Part shown: positions 34,701 to 47,110 of the stretch, piece after piece
Position numbering within the stretch: the first letter of the stretch is position 1
Layout: each line of letters starts with the position of its first letter
DNA from: Scortum barcoo
Lineage: Eukaryota > Chordata > Actinopteri > Centrarchiformes > Terapontidae
Direction of reading: 5' to 3'
Assembly: GCA_023238725.1 (NCBI GenBank)
Contig: CM041550.1
Coordinates: 23,824,586-23,888,585 of the forward strand
DNA length: 64,000 bases
Notes under the pieces: generated by a model
The model's input: only the letters and a program-made list of their open reading frames with translations
What the model was told of the DNA's origin: nothing
The model's database searches: none
Made by a program: the position numbers and the translations under genes

Positions 34701-37433
34701 GGAGCCGCAACCTTCACAAAATGTTGTTCCTAATGCTTTTACTTCCAGTGAATCAGGACACCAGCAAAGCAAAACTCAGACAGAACAGCTTTTGAAAGTT
34801 AAATTAGCAGAAAAGCTTTCCCTTTACAGTGAAAAAGATGGGAAATTCAAATGCAAATTGTGCAACTTTTCATCAGTGAAGCTTGCAACAGTTGAACGGC
34901 ATCTCTCAACCTGCAGAAAAATTCACGGGGAAAGAGAAAATGAGATCCTTTCAGAAGTGGATGGTGAGTGTGGTCAGGAGTCGGCCCAGGAAAAGGAGGA
35001 TTTGTTGGATAAGTGCAGTGAAAGAATTGGGGAAGTTTCTGAGAAGCATCAAATCTTCTCTTGTCCAAACTGTGCATTTAAATGCAATCAGAGAAGAGCA
35101 TTGGACAGTCATGAAAAGCGAGGCTGCTTAAAGCCAGATGAAGTCCAGTGCACCATGTGCTCTTTTGTAGCCAAATCTAAAATGTCTTTGACTCGTCACA
35201 TCCTGCGTGTCCATAACAAAAAAAAGTTTGCTGTTGCTAAACCTCAGCGTTTGCATTGCCAGCACTGTACTTTCACCTGTAAGCAAGAACGATGCATGGC
35301 ACATCATGTCGAGCTCAAACACAAAGGTGCTCGACCCCACCATTGTCGATACTGTCCTTTTAGCACCACGAGGCGCTACCGTTTGGATGAGCACGAGTCT
35401 CTTCACACAGGACTCGGCCGTCACAGATGCGATGTCTGCGACAAGACCTTTGGGGCTGTGACCAAATTGCATCAGCACAAGATGCGCATCCACGACAGAC
35501 AGCCTACACACTTCTGCTCGCTCTGTGACTTTAGCGGCTACACACTTGACGATGTGAGACGGCACAACCTCAGGTGCCACACGGGGGAGCTTCACCATGC
35601 TTGCACTCATTGTGATGCTCGGTTTAGCTCAGAAGTTGCATTGAGAAACCACTGTAAACGTGTGCACCAGCTCCAGGTCTGCTTCTCGTGTAAGCAGTGT
35701 GACTACACATGCAGCAGCGAGGTCATACTGAAGATCCACCAAGACAGCAAGCATCCTGAGGTGAAGTGCACCACCTGCCAGGAGTCTTTCGAAACAAAGG
35801 AAAGGCTCGAAATTCATCAGAGAACCCACCTGGCACATCAGTGTCAGCTGTGCCCCTTCGCTACCAAAACAAGGCAGCAGTTAGCTCAGCACCTTCTGAA
35901 TGAGCACGAGGAGGGATCTCCAGAGGACAAGCCCCTCAGGTGCAGCACTTGTCAGTTTACTTGTCGGCATCAGCTGGTGTTAGAGCAGCACCTCCGCTCA
36001 CATGGAGGCAAGCGTCTGTACAAATGTGCAGACTGCGAGTATTCCACCCAAAACAAGCAGAAGATCACGTGGCACATTCGCATACACACCGGGGAGAAGC
36101 CTTACAGCTGTGAGCAGTGCAGTTACACCTGCACTGATCCATCCAGGTTGAAGGTAAGCTCAAAGTTTGTAGAGTTTATTATTTGTAAGGTAAAAGAAAC
36201 ATGATACAATTAGGAAATCTGGATTTTGTTACCTGTGGACAGAGTTCAGCCAGCCTCTGTTTCCAGTCTTCATGCTAAGCTAAGCTCACCATCTGCTTCT
36301 GGTCGTGGACACTAGAGTGGTATTGATGTTCTCATCTAATTTAAGGCAAAACAATGAATGTGTGTATGATATTGAATGTATTTCTCAAAATGCAGCAAAA
36401 TTAAAATTATAAAAGTTCTTATATTTGTGTATTTTAAAAAAAATCCTCCTATAGCTTCACATGAGGGTTCACCAAGAAGAGAAAAAGTACCTTTGTCCAG
36501 AGTGTGGCTACAAATGCAAGTGGGCAACCCAGCTGAAGTACCACATGACCAAGCACACAGGTAACAGCCAGACATAAAGAGTGATGATTATAATATTTGG
36601 GTACTTTGTAAACGTAAGTGACAACCTGATCAATGATTTGGGGGGTTGTAGGTTGAAAACATTTGTCGTTGTCAGCAGCATCTCTCAGGAAAAACTGCAG
36701 TCATGTTATAAATCCTATAACTTATATCATTATTATTAATAATGATAATTAATTATATTCATTAATTCATTGCATGATTTCCACCAGTCTGCATAATTTT
36801 TGGAGCACTTATCTGAATTTGTTTTTGAAAGTGTACTTTACAGATGTAATATTAAAAGTTTTACACTGCTGAAGAAAAAACATTTATTCATCCTGTGCAG
36901 GGGATAAGCCATATGCCTGCAATGAGTGTGACTACCGCACCAACAGAGCGGACGCTCTCCGTGCACACCGGGACACGCAGCACCGTGACGAGCGCCCTTA
37001 TGTCTGCGAGAAATGCGGTAAAGTCTTCAAGACTAGTTTCATACTGAAGACCCACCAGCGTCAGCACAGCGACGACCGGCCATACACATGCGGCTTGTGC
37101 CACAAGGCCTTCCGGTGGCCGGCGGGTCTCAGACATCACTACCTCTCGCACACCAAGCAGCAGCCCTTCTGCTGTCGCTACTGCTCATACAGAGCCAAAC
37201 AGAAGTTCCAGGTGGTGAAGCATTTGCAGAGGCACCATCCAGAGATGGCAGTAGAGAAGGGGGTGGTGAGGGACTCTGAAGCAGTTAGCCTGACACTGAA
37301 GGAGGCCTTGCATGGGACACTGGATGAGAGAGCAGCAGAAGTGGAGGAGGAGGAGGAAGGAAAAGCTGACGTGGAACAGGAAGTAGTTGAAGGGGTTGTG
37401 CAAAGAGGGGAAGACAGCGAGACAAAACGCTGA
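28785..37433 (+). CDS. znf142: Zinc finger protein 142, multi-C2H2 nuclear protein
   Basis: Eight coding exons: 28785-28806, 29736-30218, 30426-30629, 31120-31960, 32064-32241, 33336-36153, 36455-36560, 36901-37433; all GT/AG with matching phases except inside exon 4. About 1,725 residues (human about 1,687). Roughly 40 C2H2 units: four or five in exon 2, nine in exon 4, two in exon 5, some 20 in the 2.8 kb exon 6, one in exon 7 and four in exon 8. Finger groups are separated by an acidic, Ser/Gln/Glu-rich low-complexity linker of about 230 residues in exon 6, and the C terminus is Glu-rich. A DNA-binding transcriptional role is expected from the fingers; targets cannot be read here. Exon 4 has three indels at 31,411-31,545 (listed separately), so as written translation stops at 31,601. 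Poly(A) signals AATAAA lie at 37,704 and 37,721. Confidence 0.92.
31379..31416. repeat. Perfect 16-bp inverted repeat (hairpin) in ZNF142 exon 4
   Basis: CCGCCACCTCGTCAGC (31,379-31,394), a 6-nt spacer ATGCAC, and its exact reverse complement (31,401-31,416) lie within coding sequence, in a zinc finger reading RRHLVSMH. The GC-rich stem directly precedes the first of the exon 4 frameshifts. Confidence 0.95.
31411..31545 (+). other. Cluster of three frameshifting indels in ZNF142 exon 4
   Basis: The zinc-finger reading is in one frame up to about 31,411, moves +1 between 31,411 and 31,422 (G-run), moves +2 at 31,475-31,486 (CGCCAGCCAGCAGG) and moves again at 31,535-31,544, where CCAG is tandemly repeated (AAGCCAGCCAGTGG). 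Removing 1, 2 and 4 bases respectively restores a continuous reading with proper C-X2-C-X12-H-X3-H spacing (CPTCGQSFRQ..SLKTHMKTH). Without that, translation ends at TAA 31,599-31,601. Confidence 0.85.
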
Positions 37434-38581
37434 ATACAGTAGATGAAGTGGTCAGTTTAGAGTGTCGTCGCCGAAGGAAGTTAACAGTGACATATCTGTC
37501 AGTATTTATATTTGACCACTTGAGTTGATTGTACTGTGAAAGGCTTATAAAGGCTTATAAAGGCTTATAAAACACATGAGCACACACTGTTCAGTGAGAG
37601 TGTGGATGTGAATGTGGATTGAAAGGAAAGTGTCCTGTGGAAGAGAAACCATGTCTGTTTTTATCTGCAGTCCTTTGATATATATATATATATATATATA
37701 GTGAATAAATGAACTTAAATAATAAATGAGTCAAAAATGTTTGTGTATGACTGAATTTTACTGCATGGTTTCACCATTCAGAAAATGTATTTAATCTATA
37801 TACAGGCCTATATATACATACATTTACATTATACACCGCATTAGTTTGTGGAATTTGTACATTAGCAAGAAGAAATAACTAAAGTAAAGGCACTTTACTA
37901 AAGTAAAGGCACTTAATTGTAGATTGACTAACATGATGCAAAGTTATGAGTACTTAATAATAGTAGCTTTATCATTATATTTGGCAACCTTTTCACATAT
38001 ACTAAAACTGTGGACTGTTCACTGTTTAAGTGCAAACAGGTATATTTAGACATTCCAGACATGCAGCAATCCTTCATGTTACTTCATTCCTAAACTATGG
38101 AAATTAAAAAGCTTACAGGCAATATTTACATAAAAAGTTGAATTGAGAATTGCACACATTTGACTAAGAATAGAAATAAATACAAGCAGACATCTTCCTT
38201 TAAACTCATAGTTCTACATGGACTCTTTTGACCGTCCCTGTTTCTTAATAGTAGTCTAATTTCTTGGTGAACTGGGTGAAGGAAATGTATAAAGCTTATT
38301 TTGTCAATGCCAATCATGAAACCATGTAGTCAGTTCGATGCATTAGAGTACAGTCCTCTATTACAAAAATCAAACATCTTTGAATGAATAAAACATTCTC
38401 ATTTCTAACATGTTTCCTGCTGATTGCTACTTTAAATTTGCAGAAAATATCAAAAATGATACATTCTCCACTTCCCTACTGATGCTTTAGCCTGGCACAT
38501 GCCCAATATCAGTTAGTGTATTGGTGCATGGTGTTCTCATCCTTCGTCAGGCAAATGAAGATATGAGCCCTGTGACCACCT
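37434..38581. other. Tail-to-tail spacer, ZNF142 and PLCD4 3' ends
   Basis: No coding exon. It contains the 3'UTR of ZNF142 with poly(A) signals at 37,704-37,709 and 37,721-37,726, a short duplication (AAAGTAAAGGCACTT twice, about 37,879-37,914), and the PLCD4 3' end on the other strand. Confidence 0.6.
37541..37570. repeat. 10-bp tandem repeat x3 in ZNF142 3'UTR
   Basis: Three perfect copies of AGGCTTATAA about 110 bp after the ZNF142 stop; a (TA)n tract follows at about 37,679-37,700. Confidence 0.95.
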
Positions 38582-41500
38582 TCATGTGAGCTCTGAGATG
38601 CTGATGTTGACAAAGAGGGAGGCGGGAGGGATGGCTGTTCCATCTCTAGAGAGCAGATGTATGTGACGGTATCCTGGAAGTGCAAAAACATTGAAGGATT
38701 TAGATTAGAAGAAGGTTTCAACAGAGTGGCACTGAGTGAATCCTGAGTTCTCCTGCATCAGGTATTTGATGCAGGGGAATACATGATTCTATCCCCATGT
38801 TTGATACATACAGCCGTGAGCTGTCACTCTGGTGTTTACGGTTTTGGCCCTCTGTGCTCTTTGCTCACCTGCTTGTATGCACGTAAACGGAAGAGTGAAC
38901 TGTCCGATGAAGTCGTTCCTGGACGCCTTATCATAGTCCTCCACCTCAAAGCGAACCAGGGCCAGCTCAGGGGTGTGGATGACAAAATTCAAAGTTTCAT
39001 TCCACACTGGGTTAAAACCTGCAGGTCGAGGGCATTGGAGCAGTGAGTATGACCTACTGAGCTACTGTACAAACCTCCCTTCACATCCTGGCCCTCACAT
39101 CATTATAAGTAAATGAAATACACATATAATCTGTACAAGAAAAGCTGAAAACATTCTCACCATTGTTGTTAATATGACTGGTCTCTTCCTTGGCCTGGTC
39201 CTGTGGCACTCCATAGATCTCCACTCTGACTAGGGGGTCTACAATAGAGCCCTCCTTCTGATTCACCTTTGGCAGCTGCTGCCCACTGATCACCTGATAA
39301 ACACACAAACACATTTGTATATTAGATTCAGAAACCACTGTCCTGTACTTGCACAGAAGAAGATATTACACTTATTCTCTTTTTCATGGTTACTCAGTCA
39401 TTTCCTAACATAACGTGCTAATATTGCCTCCAAATGACACAATCACACACACTGACAGCAGCACACTCTCCAGTAGTTTTAAACCTGTATGGATAAGCGG
39501 AGTGGTTTGTAGCCGTGCCGATCCTCAGGTTTCTCTGGACTGAACTGAGTGTTGCTGTCTCTCATGAAGTCAGGTTTGAGGATGTAGCCGCAGCAGTCAT
39601 TCTGCCGAAACAGCCCGTCGTTGAGATCCATTTCCAGACCAGCTGTCTGAAAGTTCAGGGCCACTTTGGAAAGAGGAAGAAAGGAAATAATACAATTATC
39701 TGTCAATTTTTTCTCTTACTGTGGCTGACCAGTATCACATGATTTCCCAGACTTTGCATCTTCTATCTGGTTATCAAAGTTCATGTGAGACGTCCAGCAG
39801 AGGACTGTCTTTGATCCTGAAAGATGGTGTCAGTTTGAGTCCAATTGACAGGAAGCATCTGTCCTGACAGACTCCTCCAGCAGCAGGGGTGATGTTCTCT
39901 GTCTGAGGTGAGAATTCCTTCTCAGTATACTATCACAGAAGAGACAGTGTATTTCTGTGCATCATGTGAAGTGTTTCTGTGTTGTTAATTCCATGTTCAA
40001 ATTGCTGGATTGGGTGTCCACGTGGAATATCCATGACTGTCTCCCCTTGTTTCCTATCAGGGCCACCTGTTAACTATTAAAAAAGGCAAAATGCCAAAAG
40101 GGTATCTTTACTTTGACTGTGTGGGTTAGGAAGATTTTGTAACAAACAAGTCTTTATCTGAAGCTTCCAACATTTTCTTTGGGAAGATACAGGATTTTCA
40201 TTCAGTAGCACTAGTGCTGTTTCACGTCTTAGCTAGATGTAGCAAGTGCTTAAACACAAGACATTGTTCAAGTCCAACTCAAAGCAGAAGCAGTGGTTGG
40301 AGTGAAGTGGACATGAGGACACTTTAGTATTAAGACTGGAAACAGGGGGGGTCACAGACTCTGGAGAAAAGTTTGGTGTGACCAGCAGAGGGCGACCATC
40401 CCCTCACCTATCTGGCAGCCCACATTCCACATGTCCTGCGGATTATAGTTGGAGGAGTCCGTCCTGAGGCCACTGGGGTAGATTCTGGTCAGCTGCTTCG
40501 TGTTGTACTGCACAAAATCTGTTCCTATAGAGGATTGAAGAAAAGAAAATATGTTTTTCTATAGAAAGAACACAGAGAAATCTGTTTCTCTCAGTCATTA
40601 ATAATATGATTTAAATAAACACAATCTTACATGTGTAACATTTAGTCGTAAAACAGGTGTATTATTCTATATGATGAATGTCACATCCATTTAAGAGTCA
40701 ATAATATTCCACAAAAAACACTGCTCCCTTGTCTTCATGGTACCTGCTTCCTTAGCCAGCCTCTTGGCCTTGGATTCAGAGAATGAGGACATCTCGTAGC
40801 ATTTGGCTTGCAAACGAGCATGCTCAAAGCCATGGAAGTGCACACTCTTACAGTAAACCACCAAATCTGAGAGCTCCATGGACAGTTTAGACTTGGATTT
40901 CTGAAAAAGGGAATGAAAAAATGATTCAGTAAACCAATCATATCCCCTTCACATTAAGCATTAATAATGTCATATTAGTTCTGGTTGTGAGCTGCTTTAC
41001 TTAAAGTTAAGGAAAATTATATTGTTCACTTATTAAAAGATTAAAACACATTTGGGTAAAATGTCCCTCTGTCTGCATCATTAACTCTTAATTAAATTCT
41101 TAAAGCCACAAAAGCTTTCAGTTAATCTCTTACTGCTCACCAGGGAAATGCTGTAACTGCACTGGGCAGTTCACTCAGTCACTTGTAAAAATGAGCCACT
41201 GCTAAGCACTGCTTTGAAAATAACATGTTCTTGGTTAACTTGTCCAGTTAAATACGATTTGCAGAATTAAATATTTTCAAATAGACATATTCACAGAGGA
41301 CTGTTTTTCCCACAGCAGAGGAGAAGCACATTTGATGGTGTTTTCCTTTCCACTATCTTATCTCTTTGTCACATATCTGTCTTCCTTTAAATATCCCTGT
41401 TTCCTGTTTCTTTTTTACTATCTCCCCTCTTTCACTCCAGTCTCGCCTCGCCGTCTCTTATGACCAACCCAGTTTCCTGTCTCTCTACTATCAAGCTCTG

Positions 41501-44349
41501 TTCTCCTGTCTTGATTCACCATCACCTTTGAACTCTTCTCTTCCATTGTTAGGAAAACTTACAAAGCAGGATCAAATCATGCTAAAGACATAACGTCTCT
41601 CTTGGATTAAAAGGACATGGAGGGATCCCTGATCCATTTACAGAAACATATTCAAGTATTAATTTTATCTACCTTGCCACTTTGGTTCAAACACTCAGCA
41701 GGTGGGTCTTCTGTAGTCTCAGCATCACCGTTGGCCATCTCCTCCTCATCGCTTACTTCATCTGTCAGGGTTTCATCGAGACAGACCTCTAGACCGCCAA
41801 TCTTCTTGGCTTTCAGCAAAATTTTCCCTTTTAGTTCCTGTAACAAACACCAACACAAGCGCACACTGGTGAGAGCAGTTTGTCTGCATGCCGTGTATGA
41901 TACACAGCCTCCATTTCACCACAAGTATTTGAGAATTTTATTTAACCAAATTACATTAAGAATTTTATTAACAGACAGAGCAGCATGAGAAAGTGACACT
42001 CAGATGTTGCAGTTTTTAGTACTTGTTGTCTTCAGTAGCCGGGCTTCTCATGGAGATTGTCCATCTTCCTGCACTTTGCTGTCTCCTAACTAAATGCAGC
42101 AATGTAAGACTATTTAATTGGCACAGTGCTCAGTGGAATTCCTCACTGCATTTATCTGCCATTTCTTCAAGTTAGCATTGATTGTCCTGAGTGCTCTAAT
42201 GGAAACGAGTTTGGAAGTTACTGTTGCTCTTAGGATCAGTGGAAGATGGAAAGCAAGGCCCACATGAGCCATTAAGCTTCAAAAATGTATCTGAATTGTT
42301 AATGACACCTATGTTTACCCCAAATTAGACTGTTTCTGAAAACATTTCTATTCTAAAAGTTGATCACTAACTCAAAGCTCAATGTTTATTGAAGCTTCAT
42401 CTCGGAGTTTGACTTCAGACAGCATTGAGCCAGTAAAGGTCCTGGCTTTAACACATCACTAAAGGTAACCATGCACTATGTCAAAACTTAAAAATCACTT
42501 AAATTGAGGTTTTCACTTTTAAAGTACACAATACAAACTGAATACAGTGGTACTACATACGACAGTCAGACAATCACCAAAGGTTCATCAGTTTTAATTC
42601 TCAGGGGAGCGTGAATATGTGTACCAGAATTCATGGAAATCCATCGAGTAGTGGTCCAAACAATTTGAAATACTTAAAACTATAAATGAGAAGTCAGGGG
42701 TTCACTAAAGTCAGCAGCATTCATCCTTTAGAGACCATGAATGCATCCAATAGTTGTTGAGATATTTCAGTCTGGACCTGGTAAAGCGAAAGTGGTAAAC
42801 CAGCATTGTAAACCAGTAGACCAGCATTGCCTCTATGAGTGAGGCTGCGCATCCTGCCATGATGCTTTATAACCCACAAAGCTGCAGACATTTTAAACTG
42901 AGGTAACATAATTGTCATGTCAAAGTGCAATTTGTCCAATACTTTAATTTATGACCAAATATCTATAAACTAATATATATATAATTAGCATTACAGACAC
43001 TCAGAGTCACCAAGCACCATACAGTAGAAATGAGGTCTTCTGACAAATGACTGGAAATTACAAGTAATTTCATTTCTGGGGGTTGATTACTGCAAAGACA
43101 AAGTGTCTCAATTACAAATCTGTCCATTTAAAAGAAAAAATTGCTGATAAATAACAGTGAATAAGCAATATTACAAAAGAAGCTGATGCTAATGAATTTG
43201 TAGCATTAGTGTTCCTTTGTAAAGGTCTCATGATGGGCTGAAAGGAAAAACATATCCATTGGTAACTTCTACCGCGTGAAGTGCACATTGGACAAAAAAT
43301 TCTAACCTCTGGCGAAGGAAGCTGTTGAGGGACCGGCCCTTCCAGCACAGAGGTCAGCAGAGTGTCACCCAAGATCTGCCTGAGGTGCTGGGCCATAACT
43401 GTCTGCTGCTCCACACCACAGTGATTCTCCAGGGACAGGATGACTGGGAAGTCTGACACCTATCAAACAAGAAAGAGAAGACACTGCTGGGTTTTAAAGC
43501 GCATCTCTTTTCTGTCTTATTTATGTTGAAATTTTATCCACTCAATCAAACTCAGTTCTAGAAATTCTTACTAGTATTCTAAAAACAATGTTTCCATTAA
43601 GCGCAAGTTTCCACAATCCTTCTAAGCTGTTTCTTCATCATATCTTCCTAACGTTGCATAGGAAAGTTTGAGTAGGATAAAATAGAGAAGCAGAGACACA
43701 TGAGAAGTTCCTGGTTGTTTTCCATGTCAGTCAGCAGGGGTACATTTGAGTCCAGGGATAGGGAAGGTTACCAACTGCTCCATCTGGGCTTTACACTTCT
43801 CTGGGCACACAGACAGTCATAACAGCTCTCAAGGGCTGCTTCGCTTGCGACTAAAATCTGATTTTTTTTCAGTGACACAGGTGAATGAGGTGAGTGGAAT
43901 TCCATCTGTGGTATTCAAAGTATTGAAAGATATCAAACAACAACATGTTTTCGTGGTCCTGTTACTCTGGATAATCCACAGAACACATTGTCAATAGTTT
44001 TAAGGGATTATTTCTTCTGGTCCAATGCAAACTGTTTACAGTGAACTGAGCAGCTTACTCATGCAAAAGAAATAAATATTCTCTTAGGACATTTTGCTTT
44101 TAGATTTAATTGTATAACCTGTGCAGGCTGCATGACTGTATACCTCTTGGAGTAAATGCGATCCGACCCTTACGAAGCAAATAGTGGCTGTGCTGCTCAC
44201 CTTGAAGGCGTATTCTTTCAGCGTCGAAATGACGTCCCTAAAAAGAATCTTGGAAGTCAAAGTGTGACCATGATACACAACAGGTTCTCCATCACTGCCC
44301 TCCCAGCAGTCCACCTCCACACAACGGCACACCCTCTCTTCAAGGCCCT

Positions 44350-44393
<44 letters not shown>

Positions 44394-47079
44394 ACATTTA
44401 CAAACACACATCACCATTGGTTTGGTTCAGTTTAAACTGTATGTCACAGTTCAATCTGTCAATACACAATTTATATTTATGATTTTGCCCATCTATATAC
44501 TTTACAAAATGACCAAAACCTTCTGTGACTCTCACCTCATGACAAATTGTTTTTAATTGATTCTCAGCTATTGTATAGGTAGTTATGCATCTGTGAAAGT
44601 GCACTGAATTTACTTTGCTATTCTTTACAGTGACTGTCTAACTGGTGATTCATTTACAAGTACTCTTGTAGTACTCAAGTACTACAAGAATAAATGTATG
44701 GCAGGTGGTGTGTGCAGCCGCCCTCACTGGATGTATGCCTCCAGGCTGCTCTGTCCTCGGAGCTGATCCTCCAGGAGATAGGTGTTGTGTGAGGAGGAGA
44801 TGAAGTAGTGGCTGAGAGGCTGGCTCATGTCCTGGTGGAGGACCCGGTGCTCAGGTTTAAATATGGAAGCCCTCCTGTGAGCACAGGTACATCTGGAAGC
44901 CATCAAACGACATGGTGCCTTGCTTCTTGGCTGCACAAAGGGAATGATACAGATGTTGATGGCACAAGAGCACAATCTACGTTTATTTGGCCCTAAAAGC
45001 TTTGATAATCATTCATCTGATTTTGAATTTCCTGATCAACTGTGACTCTAAATAGAAGGGTACTGACCTCAGTGTTCAGGTCACATGGTATTAATCTTTG
45101 CTAAGTAGTTCTAGTGGTGGCAGTGACTGGGGGATGGGTGGCTGACCAGTACTGTGCACCACTTCTGATATATTCCATGATGTTCAATTGGGTTTGAGTG
45201 AAATGTCTTCATAAGTCATGGTGGACATTCAACAGTGAAGAAAGAGTTGGCCAATCAATGTATTGAAACCTTAAAACAAGTATAAACTTAAAGCATTTCA
45301 GATCAGAGAAATATCAGGAAGGATGTAGAGGACACACCTACCCCCATACAATGCTTATACCAACTATCAGATCTATAGTAGAGTATGTATGAGGAAGGTA
45401 TAAATCATAAGAGGCAATAAAACAAAGTGCTCAAGACATTTATTCATAATTAATATTTCATATTAAAACAGCTTCTGCACACTCTTATTACATCAGTCAT
45501 GACTGGCTCTATTTTAGAGTAGGTGTGCAACTGGACTCTGGAGGTCCAGCCTGCCTCAAAAAAATGTGCGTGACTGAGGTAATACATTCACTGCTGTCAG
45601 TCACAGCCATCTTTACCTGATTCAGATGGCTCGTAGCGGTCAATCAGCTCCTGGGCGAGCTGGGCACTCTGCTCTCCCTCCTGCTGTTCGATCTTCAGGA
45701 AGTTCTCCAACTCCTCCAACATTAACTTCTCTCCATCTCCAGAGTTGTCCTGGAACACCTTCCACACTTCATCCCTCTGAGTCAGCATCTTATAGAACTG
45801 GACAAACTGCTCGATTTCCAGCGAGCCACACTCTGACCTGTCAGCCATCTGTGGATATAAAGGAAGAGCTTTAGTTTGGTATTTGTTTAAAAGGAATGTG
45901 TGTGCTTTTGGTTTTATTACTTTGTGTAAGAATAATAGTGGGGGGAAAAGTAGTTGAGTAAAATGCAACATAAGATAATAGTGAATAAAGGACTGGCAGC
46001 GGCCAGTGAGACTGTGCTGTGACCAGACAGTCCTCTGATTGTTCCCTGCAGCAGCTAATGTGTCATGTCAAAGGGAGTTTGAGAAGAGGATTGAACCATA
46101 GCCTCCATTCAACCAAATGCTAAAGAAAGATGTGAAAAAACGCACCAGGTTCACATTCCTTAAAACCAGTTGTTTCTGCTGAATTACCTTTTTCCATACC
46201 CTCACATTATTTCCACCAAGAAACAACAATATCCAAAGAAGTTCAAAATCTCACTGTGAAGAGATGCAGAGCATGGTCCTCATTCATTTCTACGTTCATC
46301 ATCTTCAGCAGTTTCCGCACCTCTTTGAAATTCATCTTCCCATCTTTGTTTTTGTCAGCTTTCTGAAACCAGTCCCAGACCCACCTGAGAGGACGCTGAG
46401 GAAAACGCCAGCGCACAGGTGGAACAACAGTTCAAATTTAAATTTCCATCAGGAACTTCAAAAATGTTCTCACAATCAGACGGATCAAAGAAAAAGTGCA
46501 CACAAAAAAACCACAGTATTTATGTAGCTTCCTCACCACACTGGACTACGCCTGTTTGTACTACAGAGGGAAGTTATCTCCATTGATGTTTCATCATTTT
46601 CCAGTATTTACCAGTATATCACTCCATTTGTTTGCCTCTTACTCTAAAATCTTTGAAGGCTTATAAATAAACCTCCAGCCATTACACAACACTTTTTAAA
46701 AAATGGTTTGCAATTTTGGCAAGACTGCTGTACTTGGAGCTTTCTCTGGAGAGCCGAGCCAGTGTTTGACCCCAGAGTAAACACATAAAAACAGTCATCT
46801 ACTGCAATAATAGGATACTGGTCCAGCCTCTCCTTCTCATCCATCGTTTGAGTCTTGTTTATCAGCTTGCGTACTCCCTGGATCCAGGCCTGGGCCTCTT
46901 CTGGCGATGAGGCCACAAGGTCCAGGTTGCCTTGGCGACCGTGAAACACCAATGTGAAGCAGAGGTCAGCAGGAAACTCCTCAGCGATGCTCAGAAGGAC
47001 CTCTGACTGGTGGCCCTCACGCACAGCCTCCACCTCAGTAATTGAGACTGAGACATGATCAGCATTTGGTTAAACTAAC

Positions 47080-47110
<31 letters not shown>

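Larger units (their letters stand above)
44329..44868 (-). other. Two frameshifting indels in PLCD4 exons 6 and 7
   Basis: In exon 6 the minus strand reads GGCTTCCATATTTAAACC where GGC TCC ATA TTT AAA fits the family: one extra base at 44,867-44,868, with TAA two codons later. In exon 7, GGGTGTGCCGT has two extra bases (plus strand AC, about 44,329-44,332) where GGG TGC CGT is expected. Together they add three bases, so the frame recovers, but everything between, including the catalytic SSHNTYL segment, is out of frame. Confidence 0.85.

Noticed and set aside
36376..36564. Plus-strand open frame over ZNF142 exon 7
   Set aside because: Wrong frame; the true exon 7 reads LHMRVHQEEKKYLC in another frame with AG/GT borders.
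44201..44930. Treating PLCD4 as an old pseudogene
   Set aside because: All other exons, splice sites and active-site residues are intact, so long-term relaxed selection is not supported.
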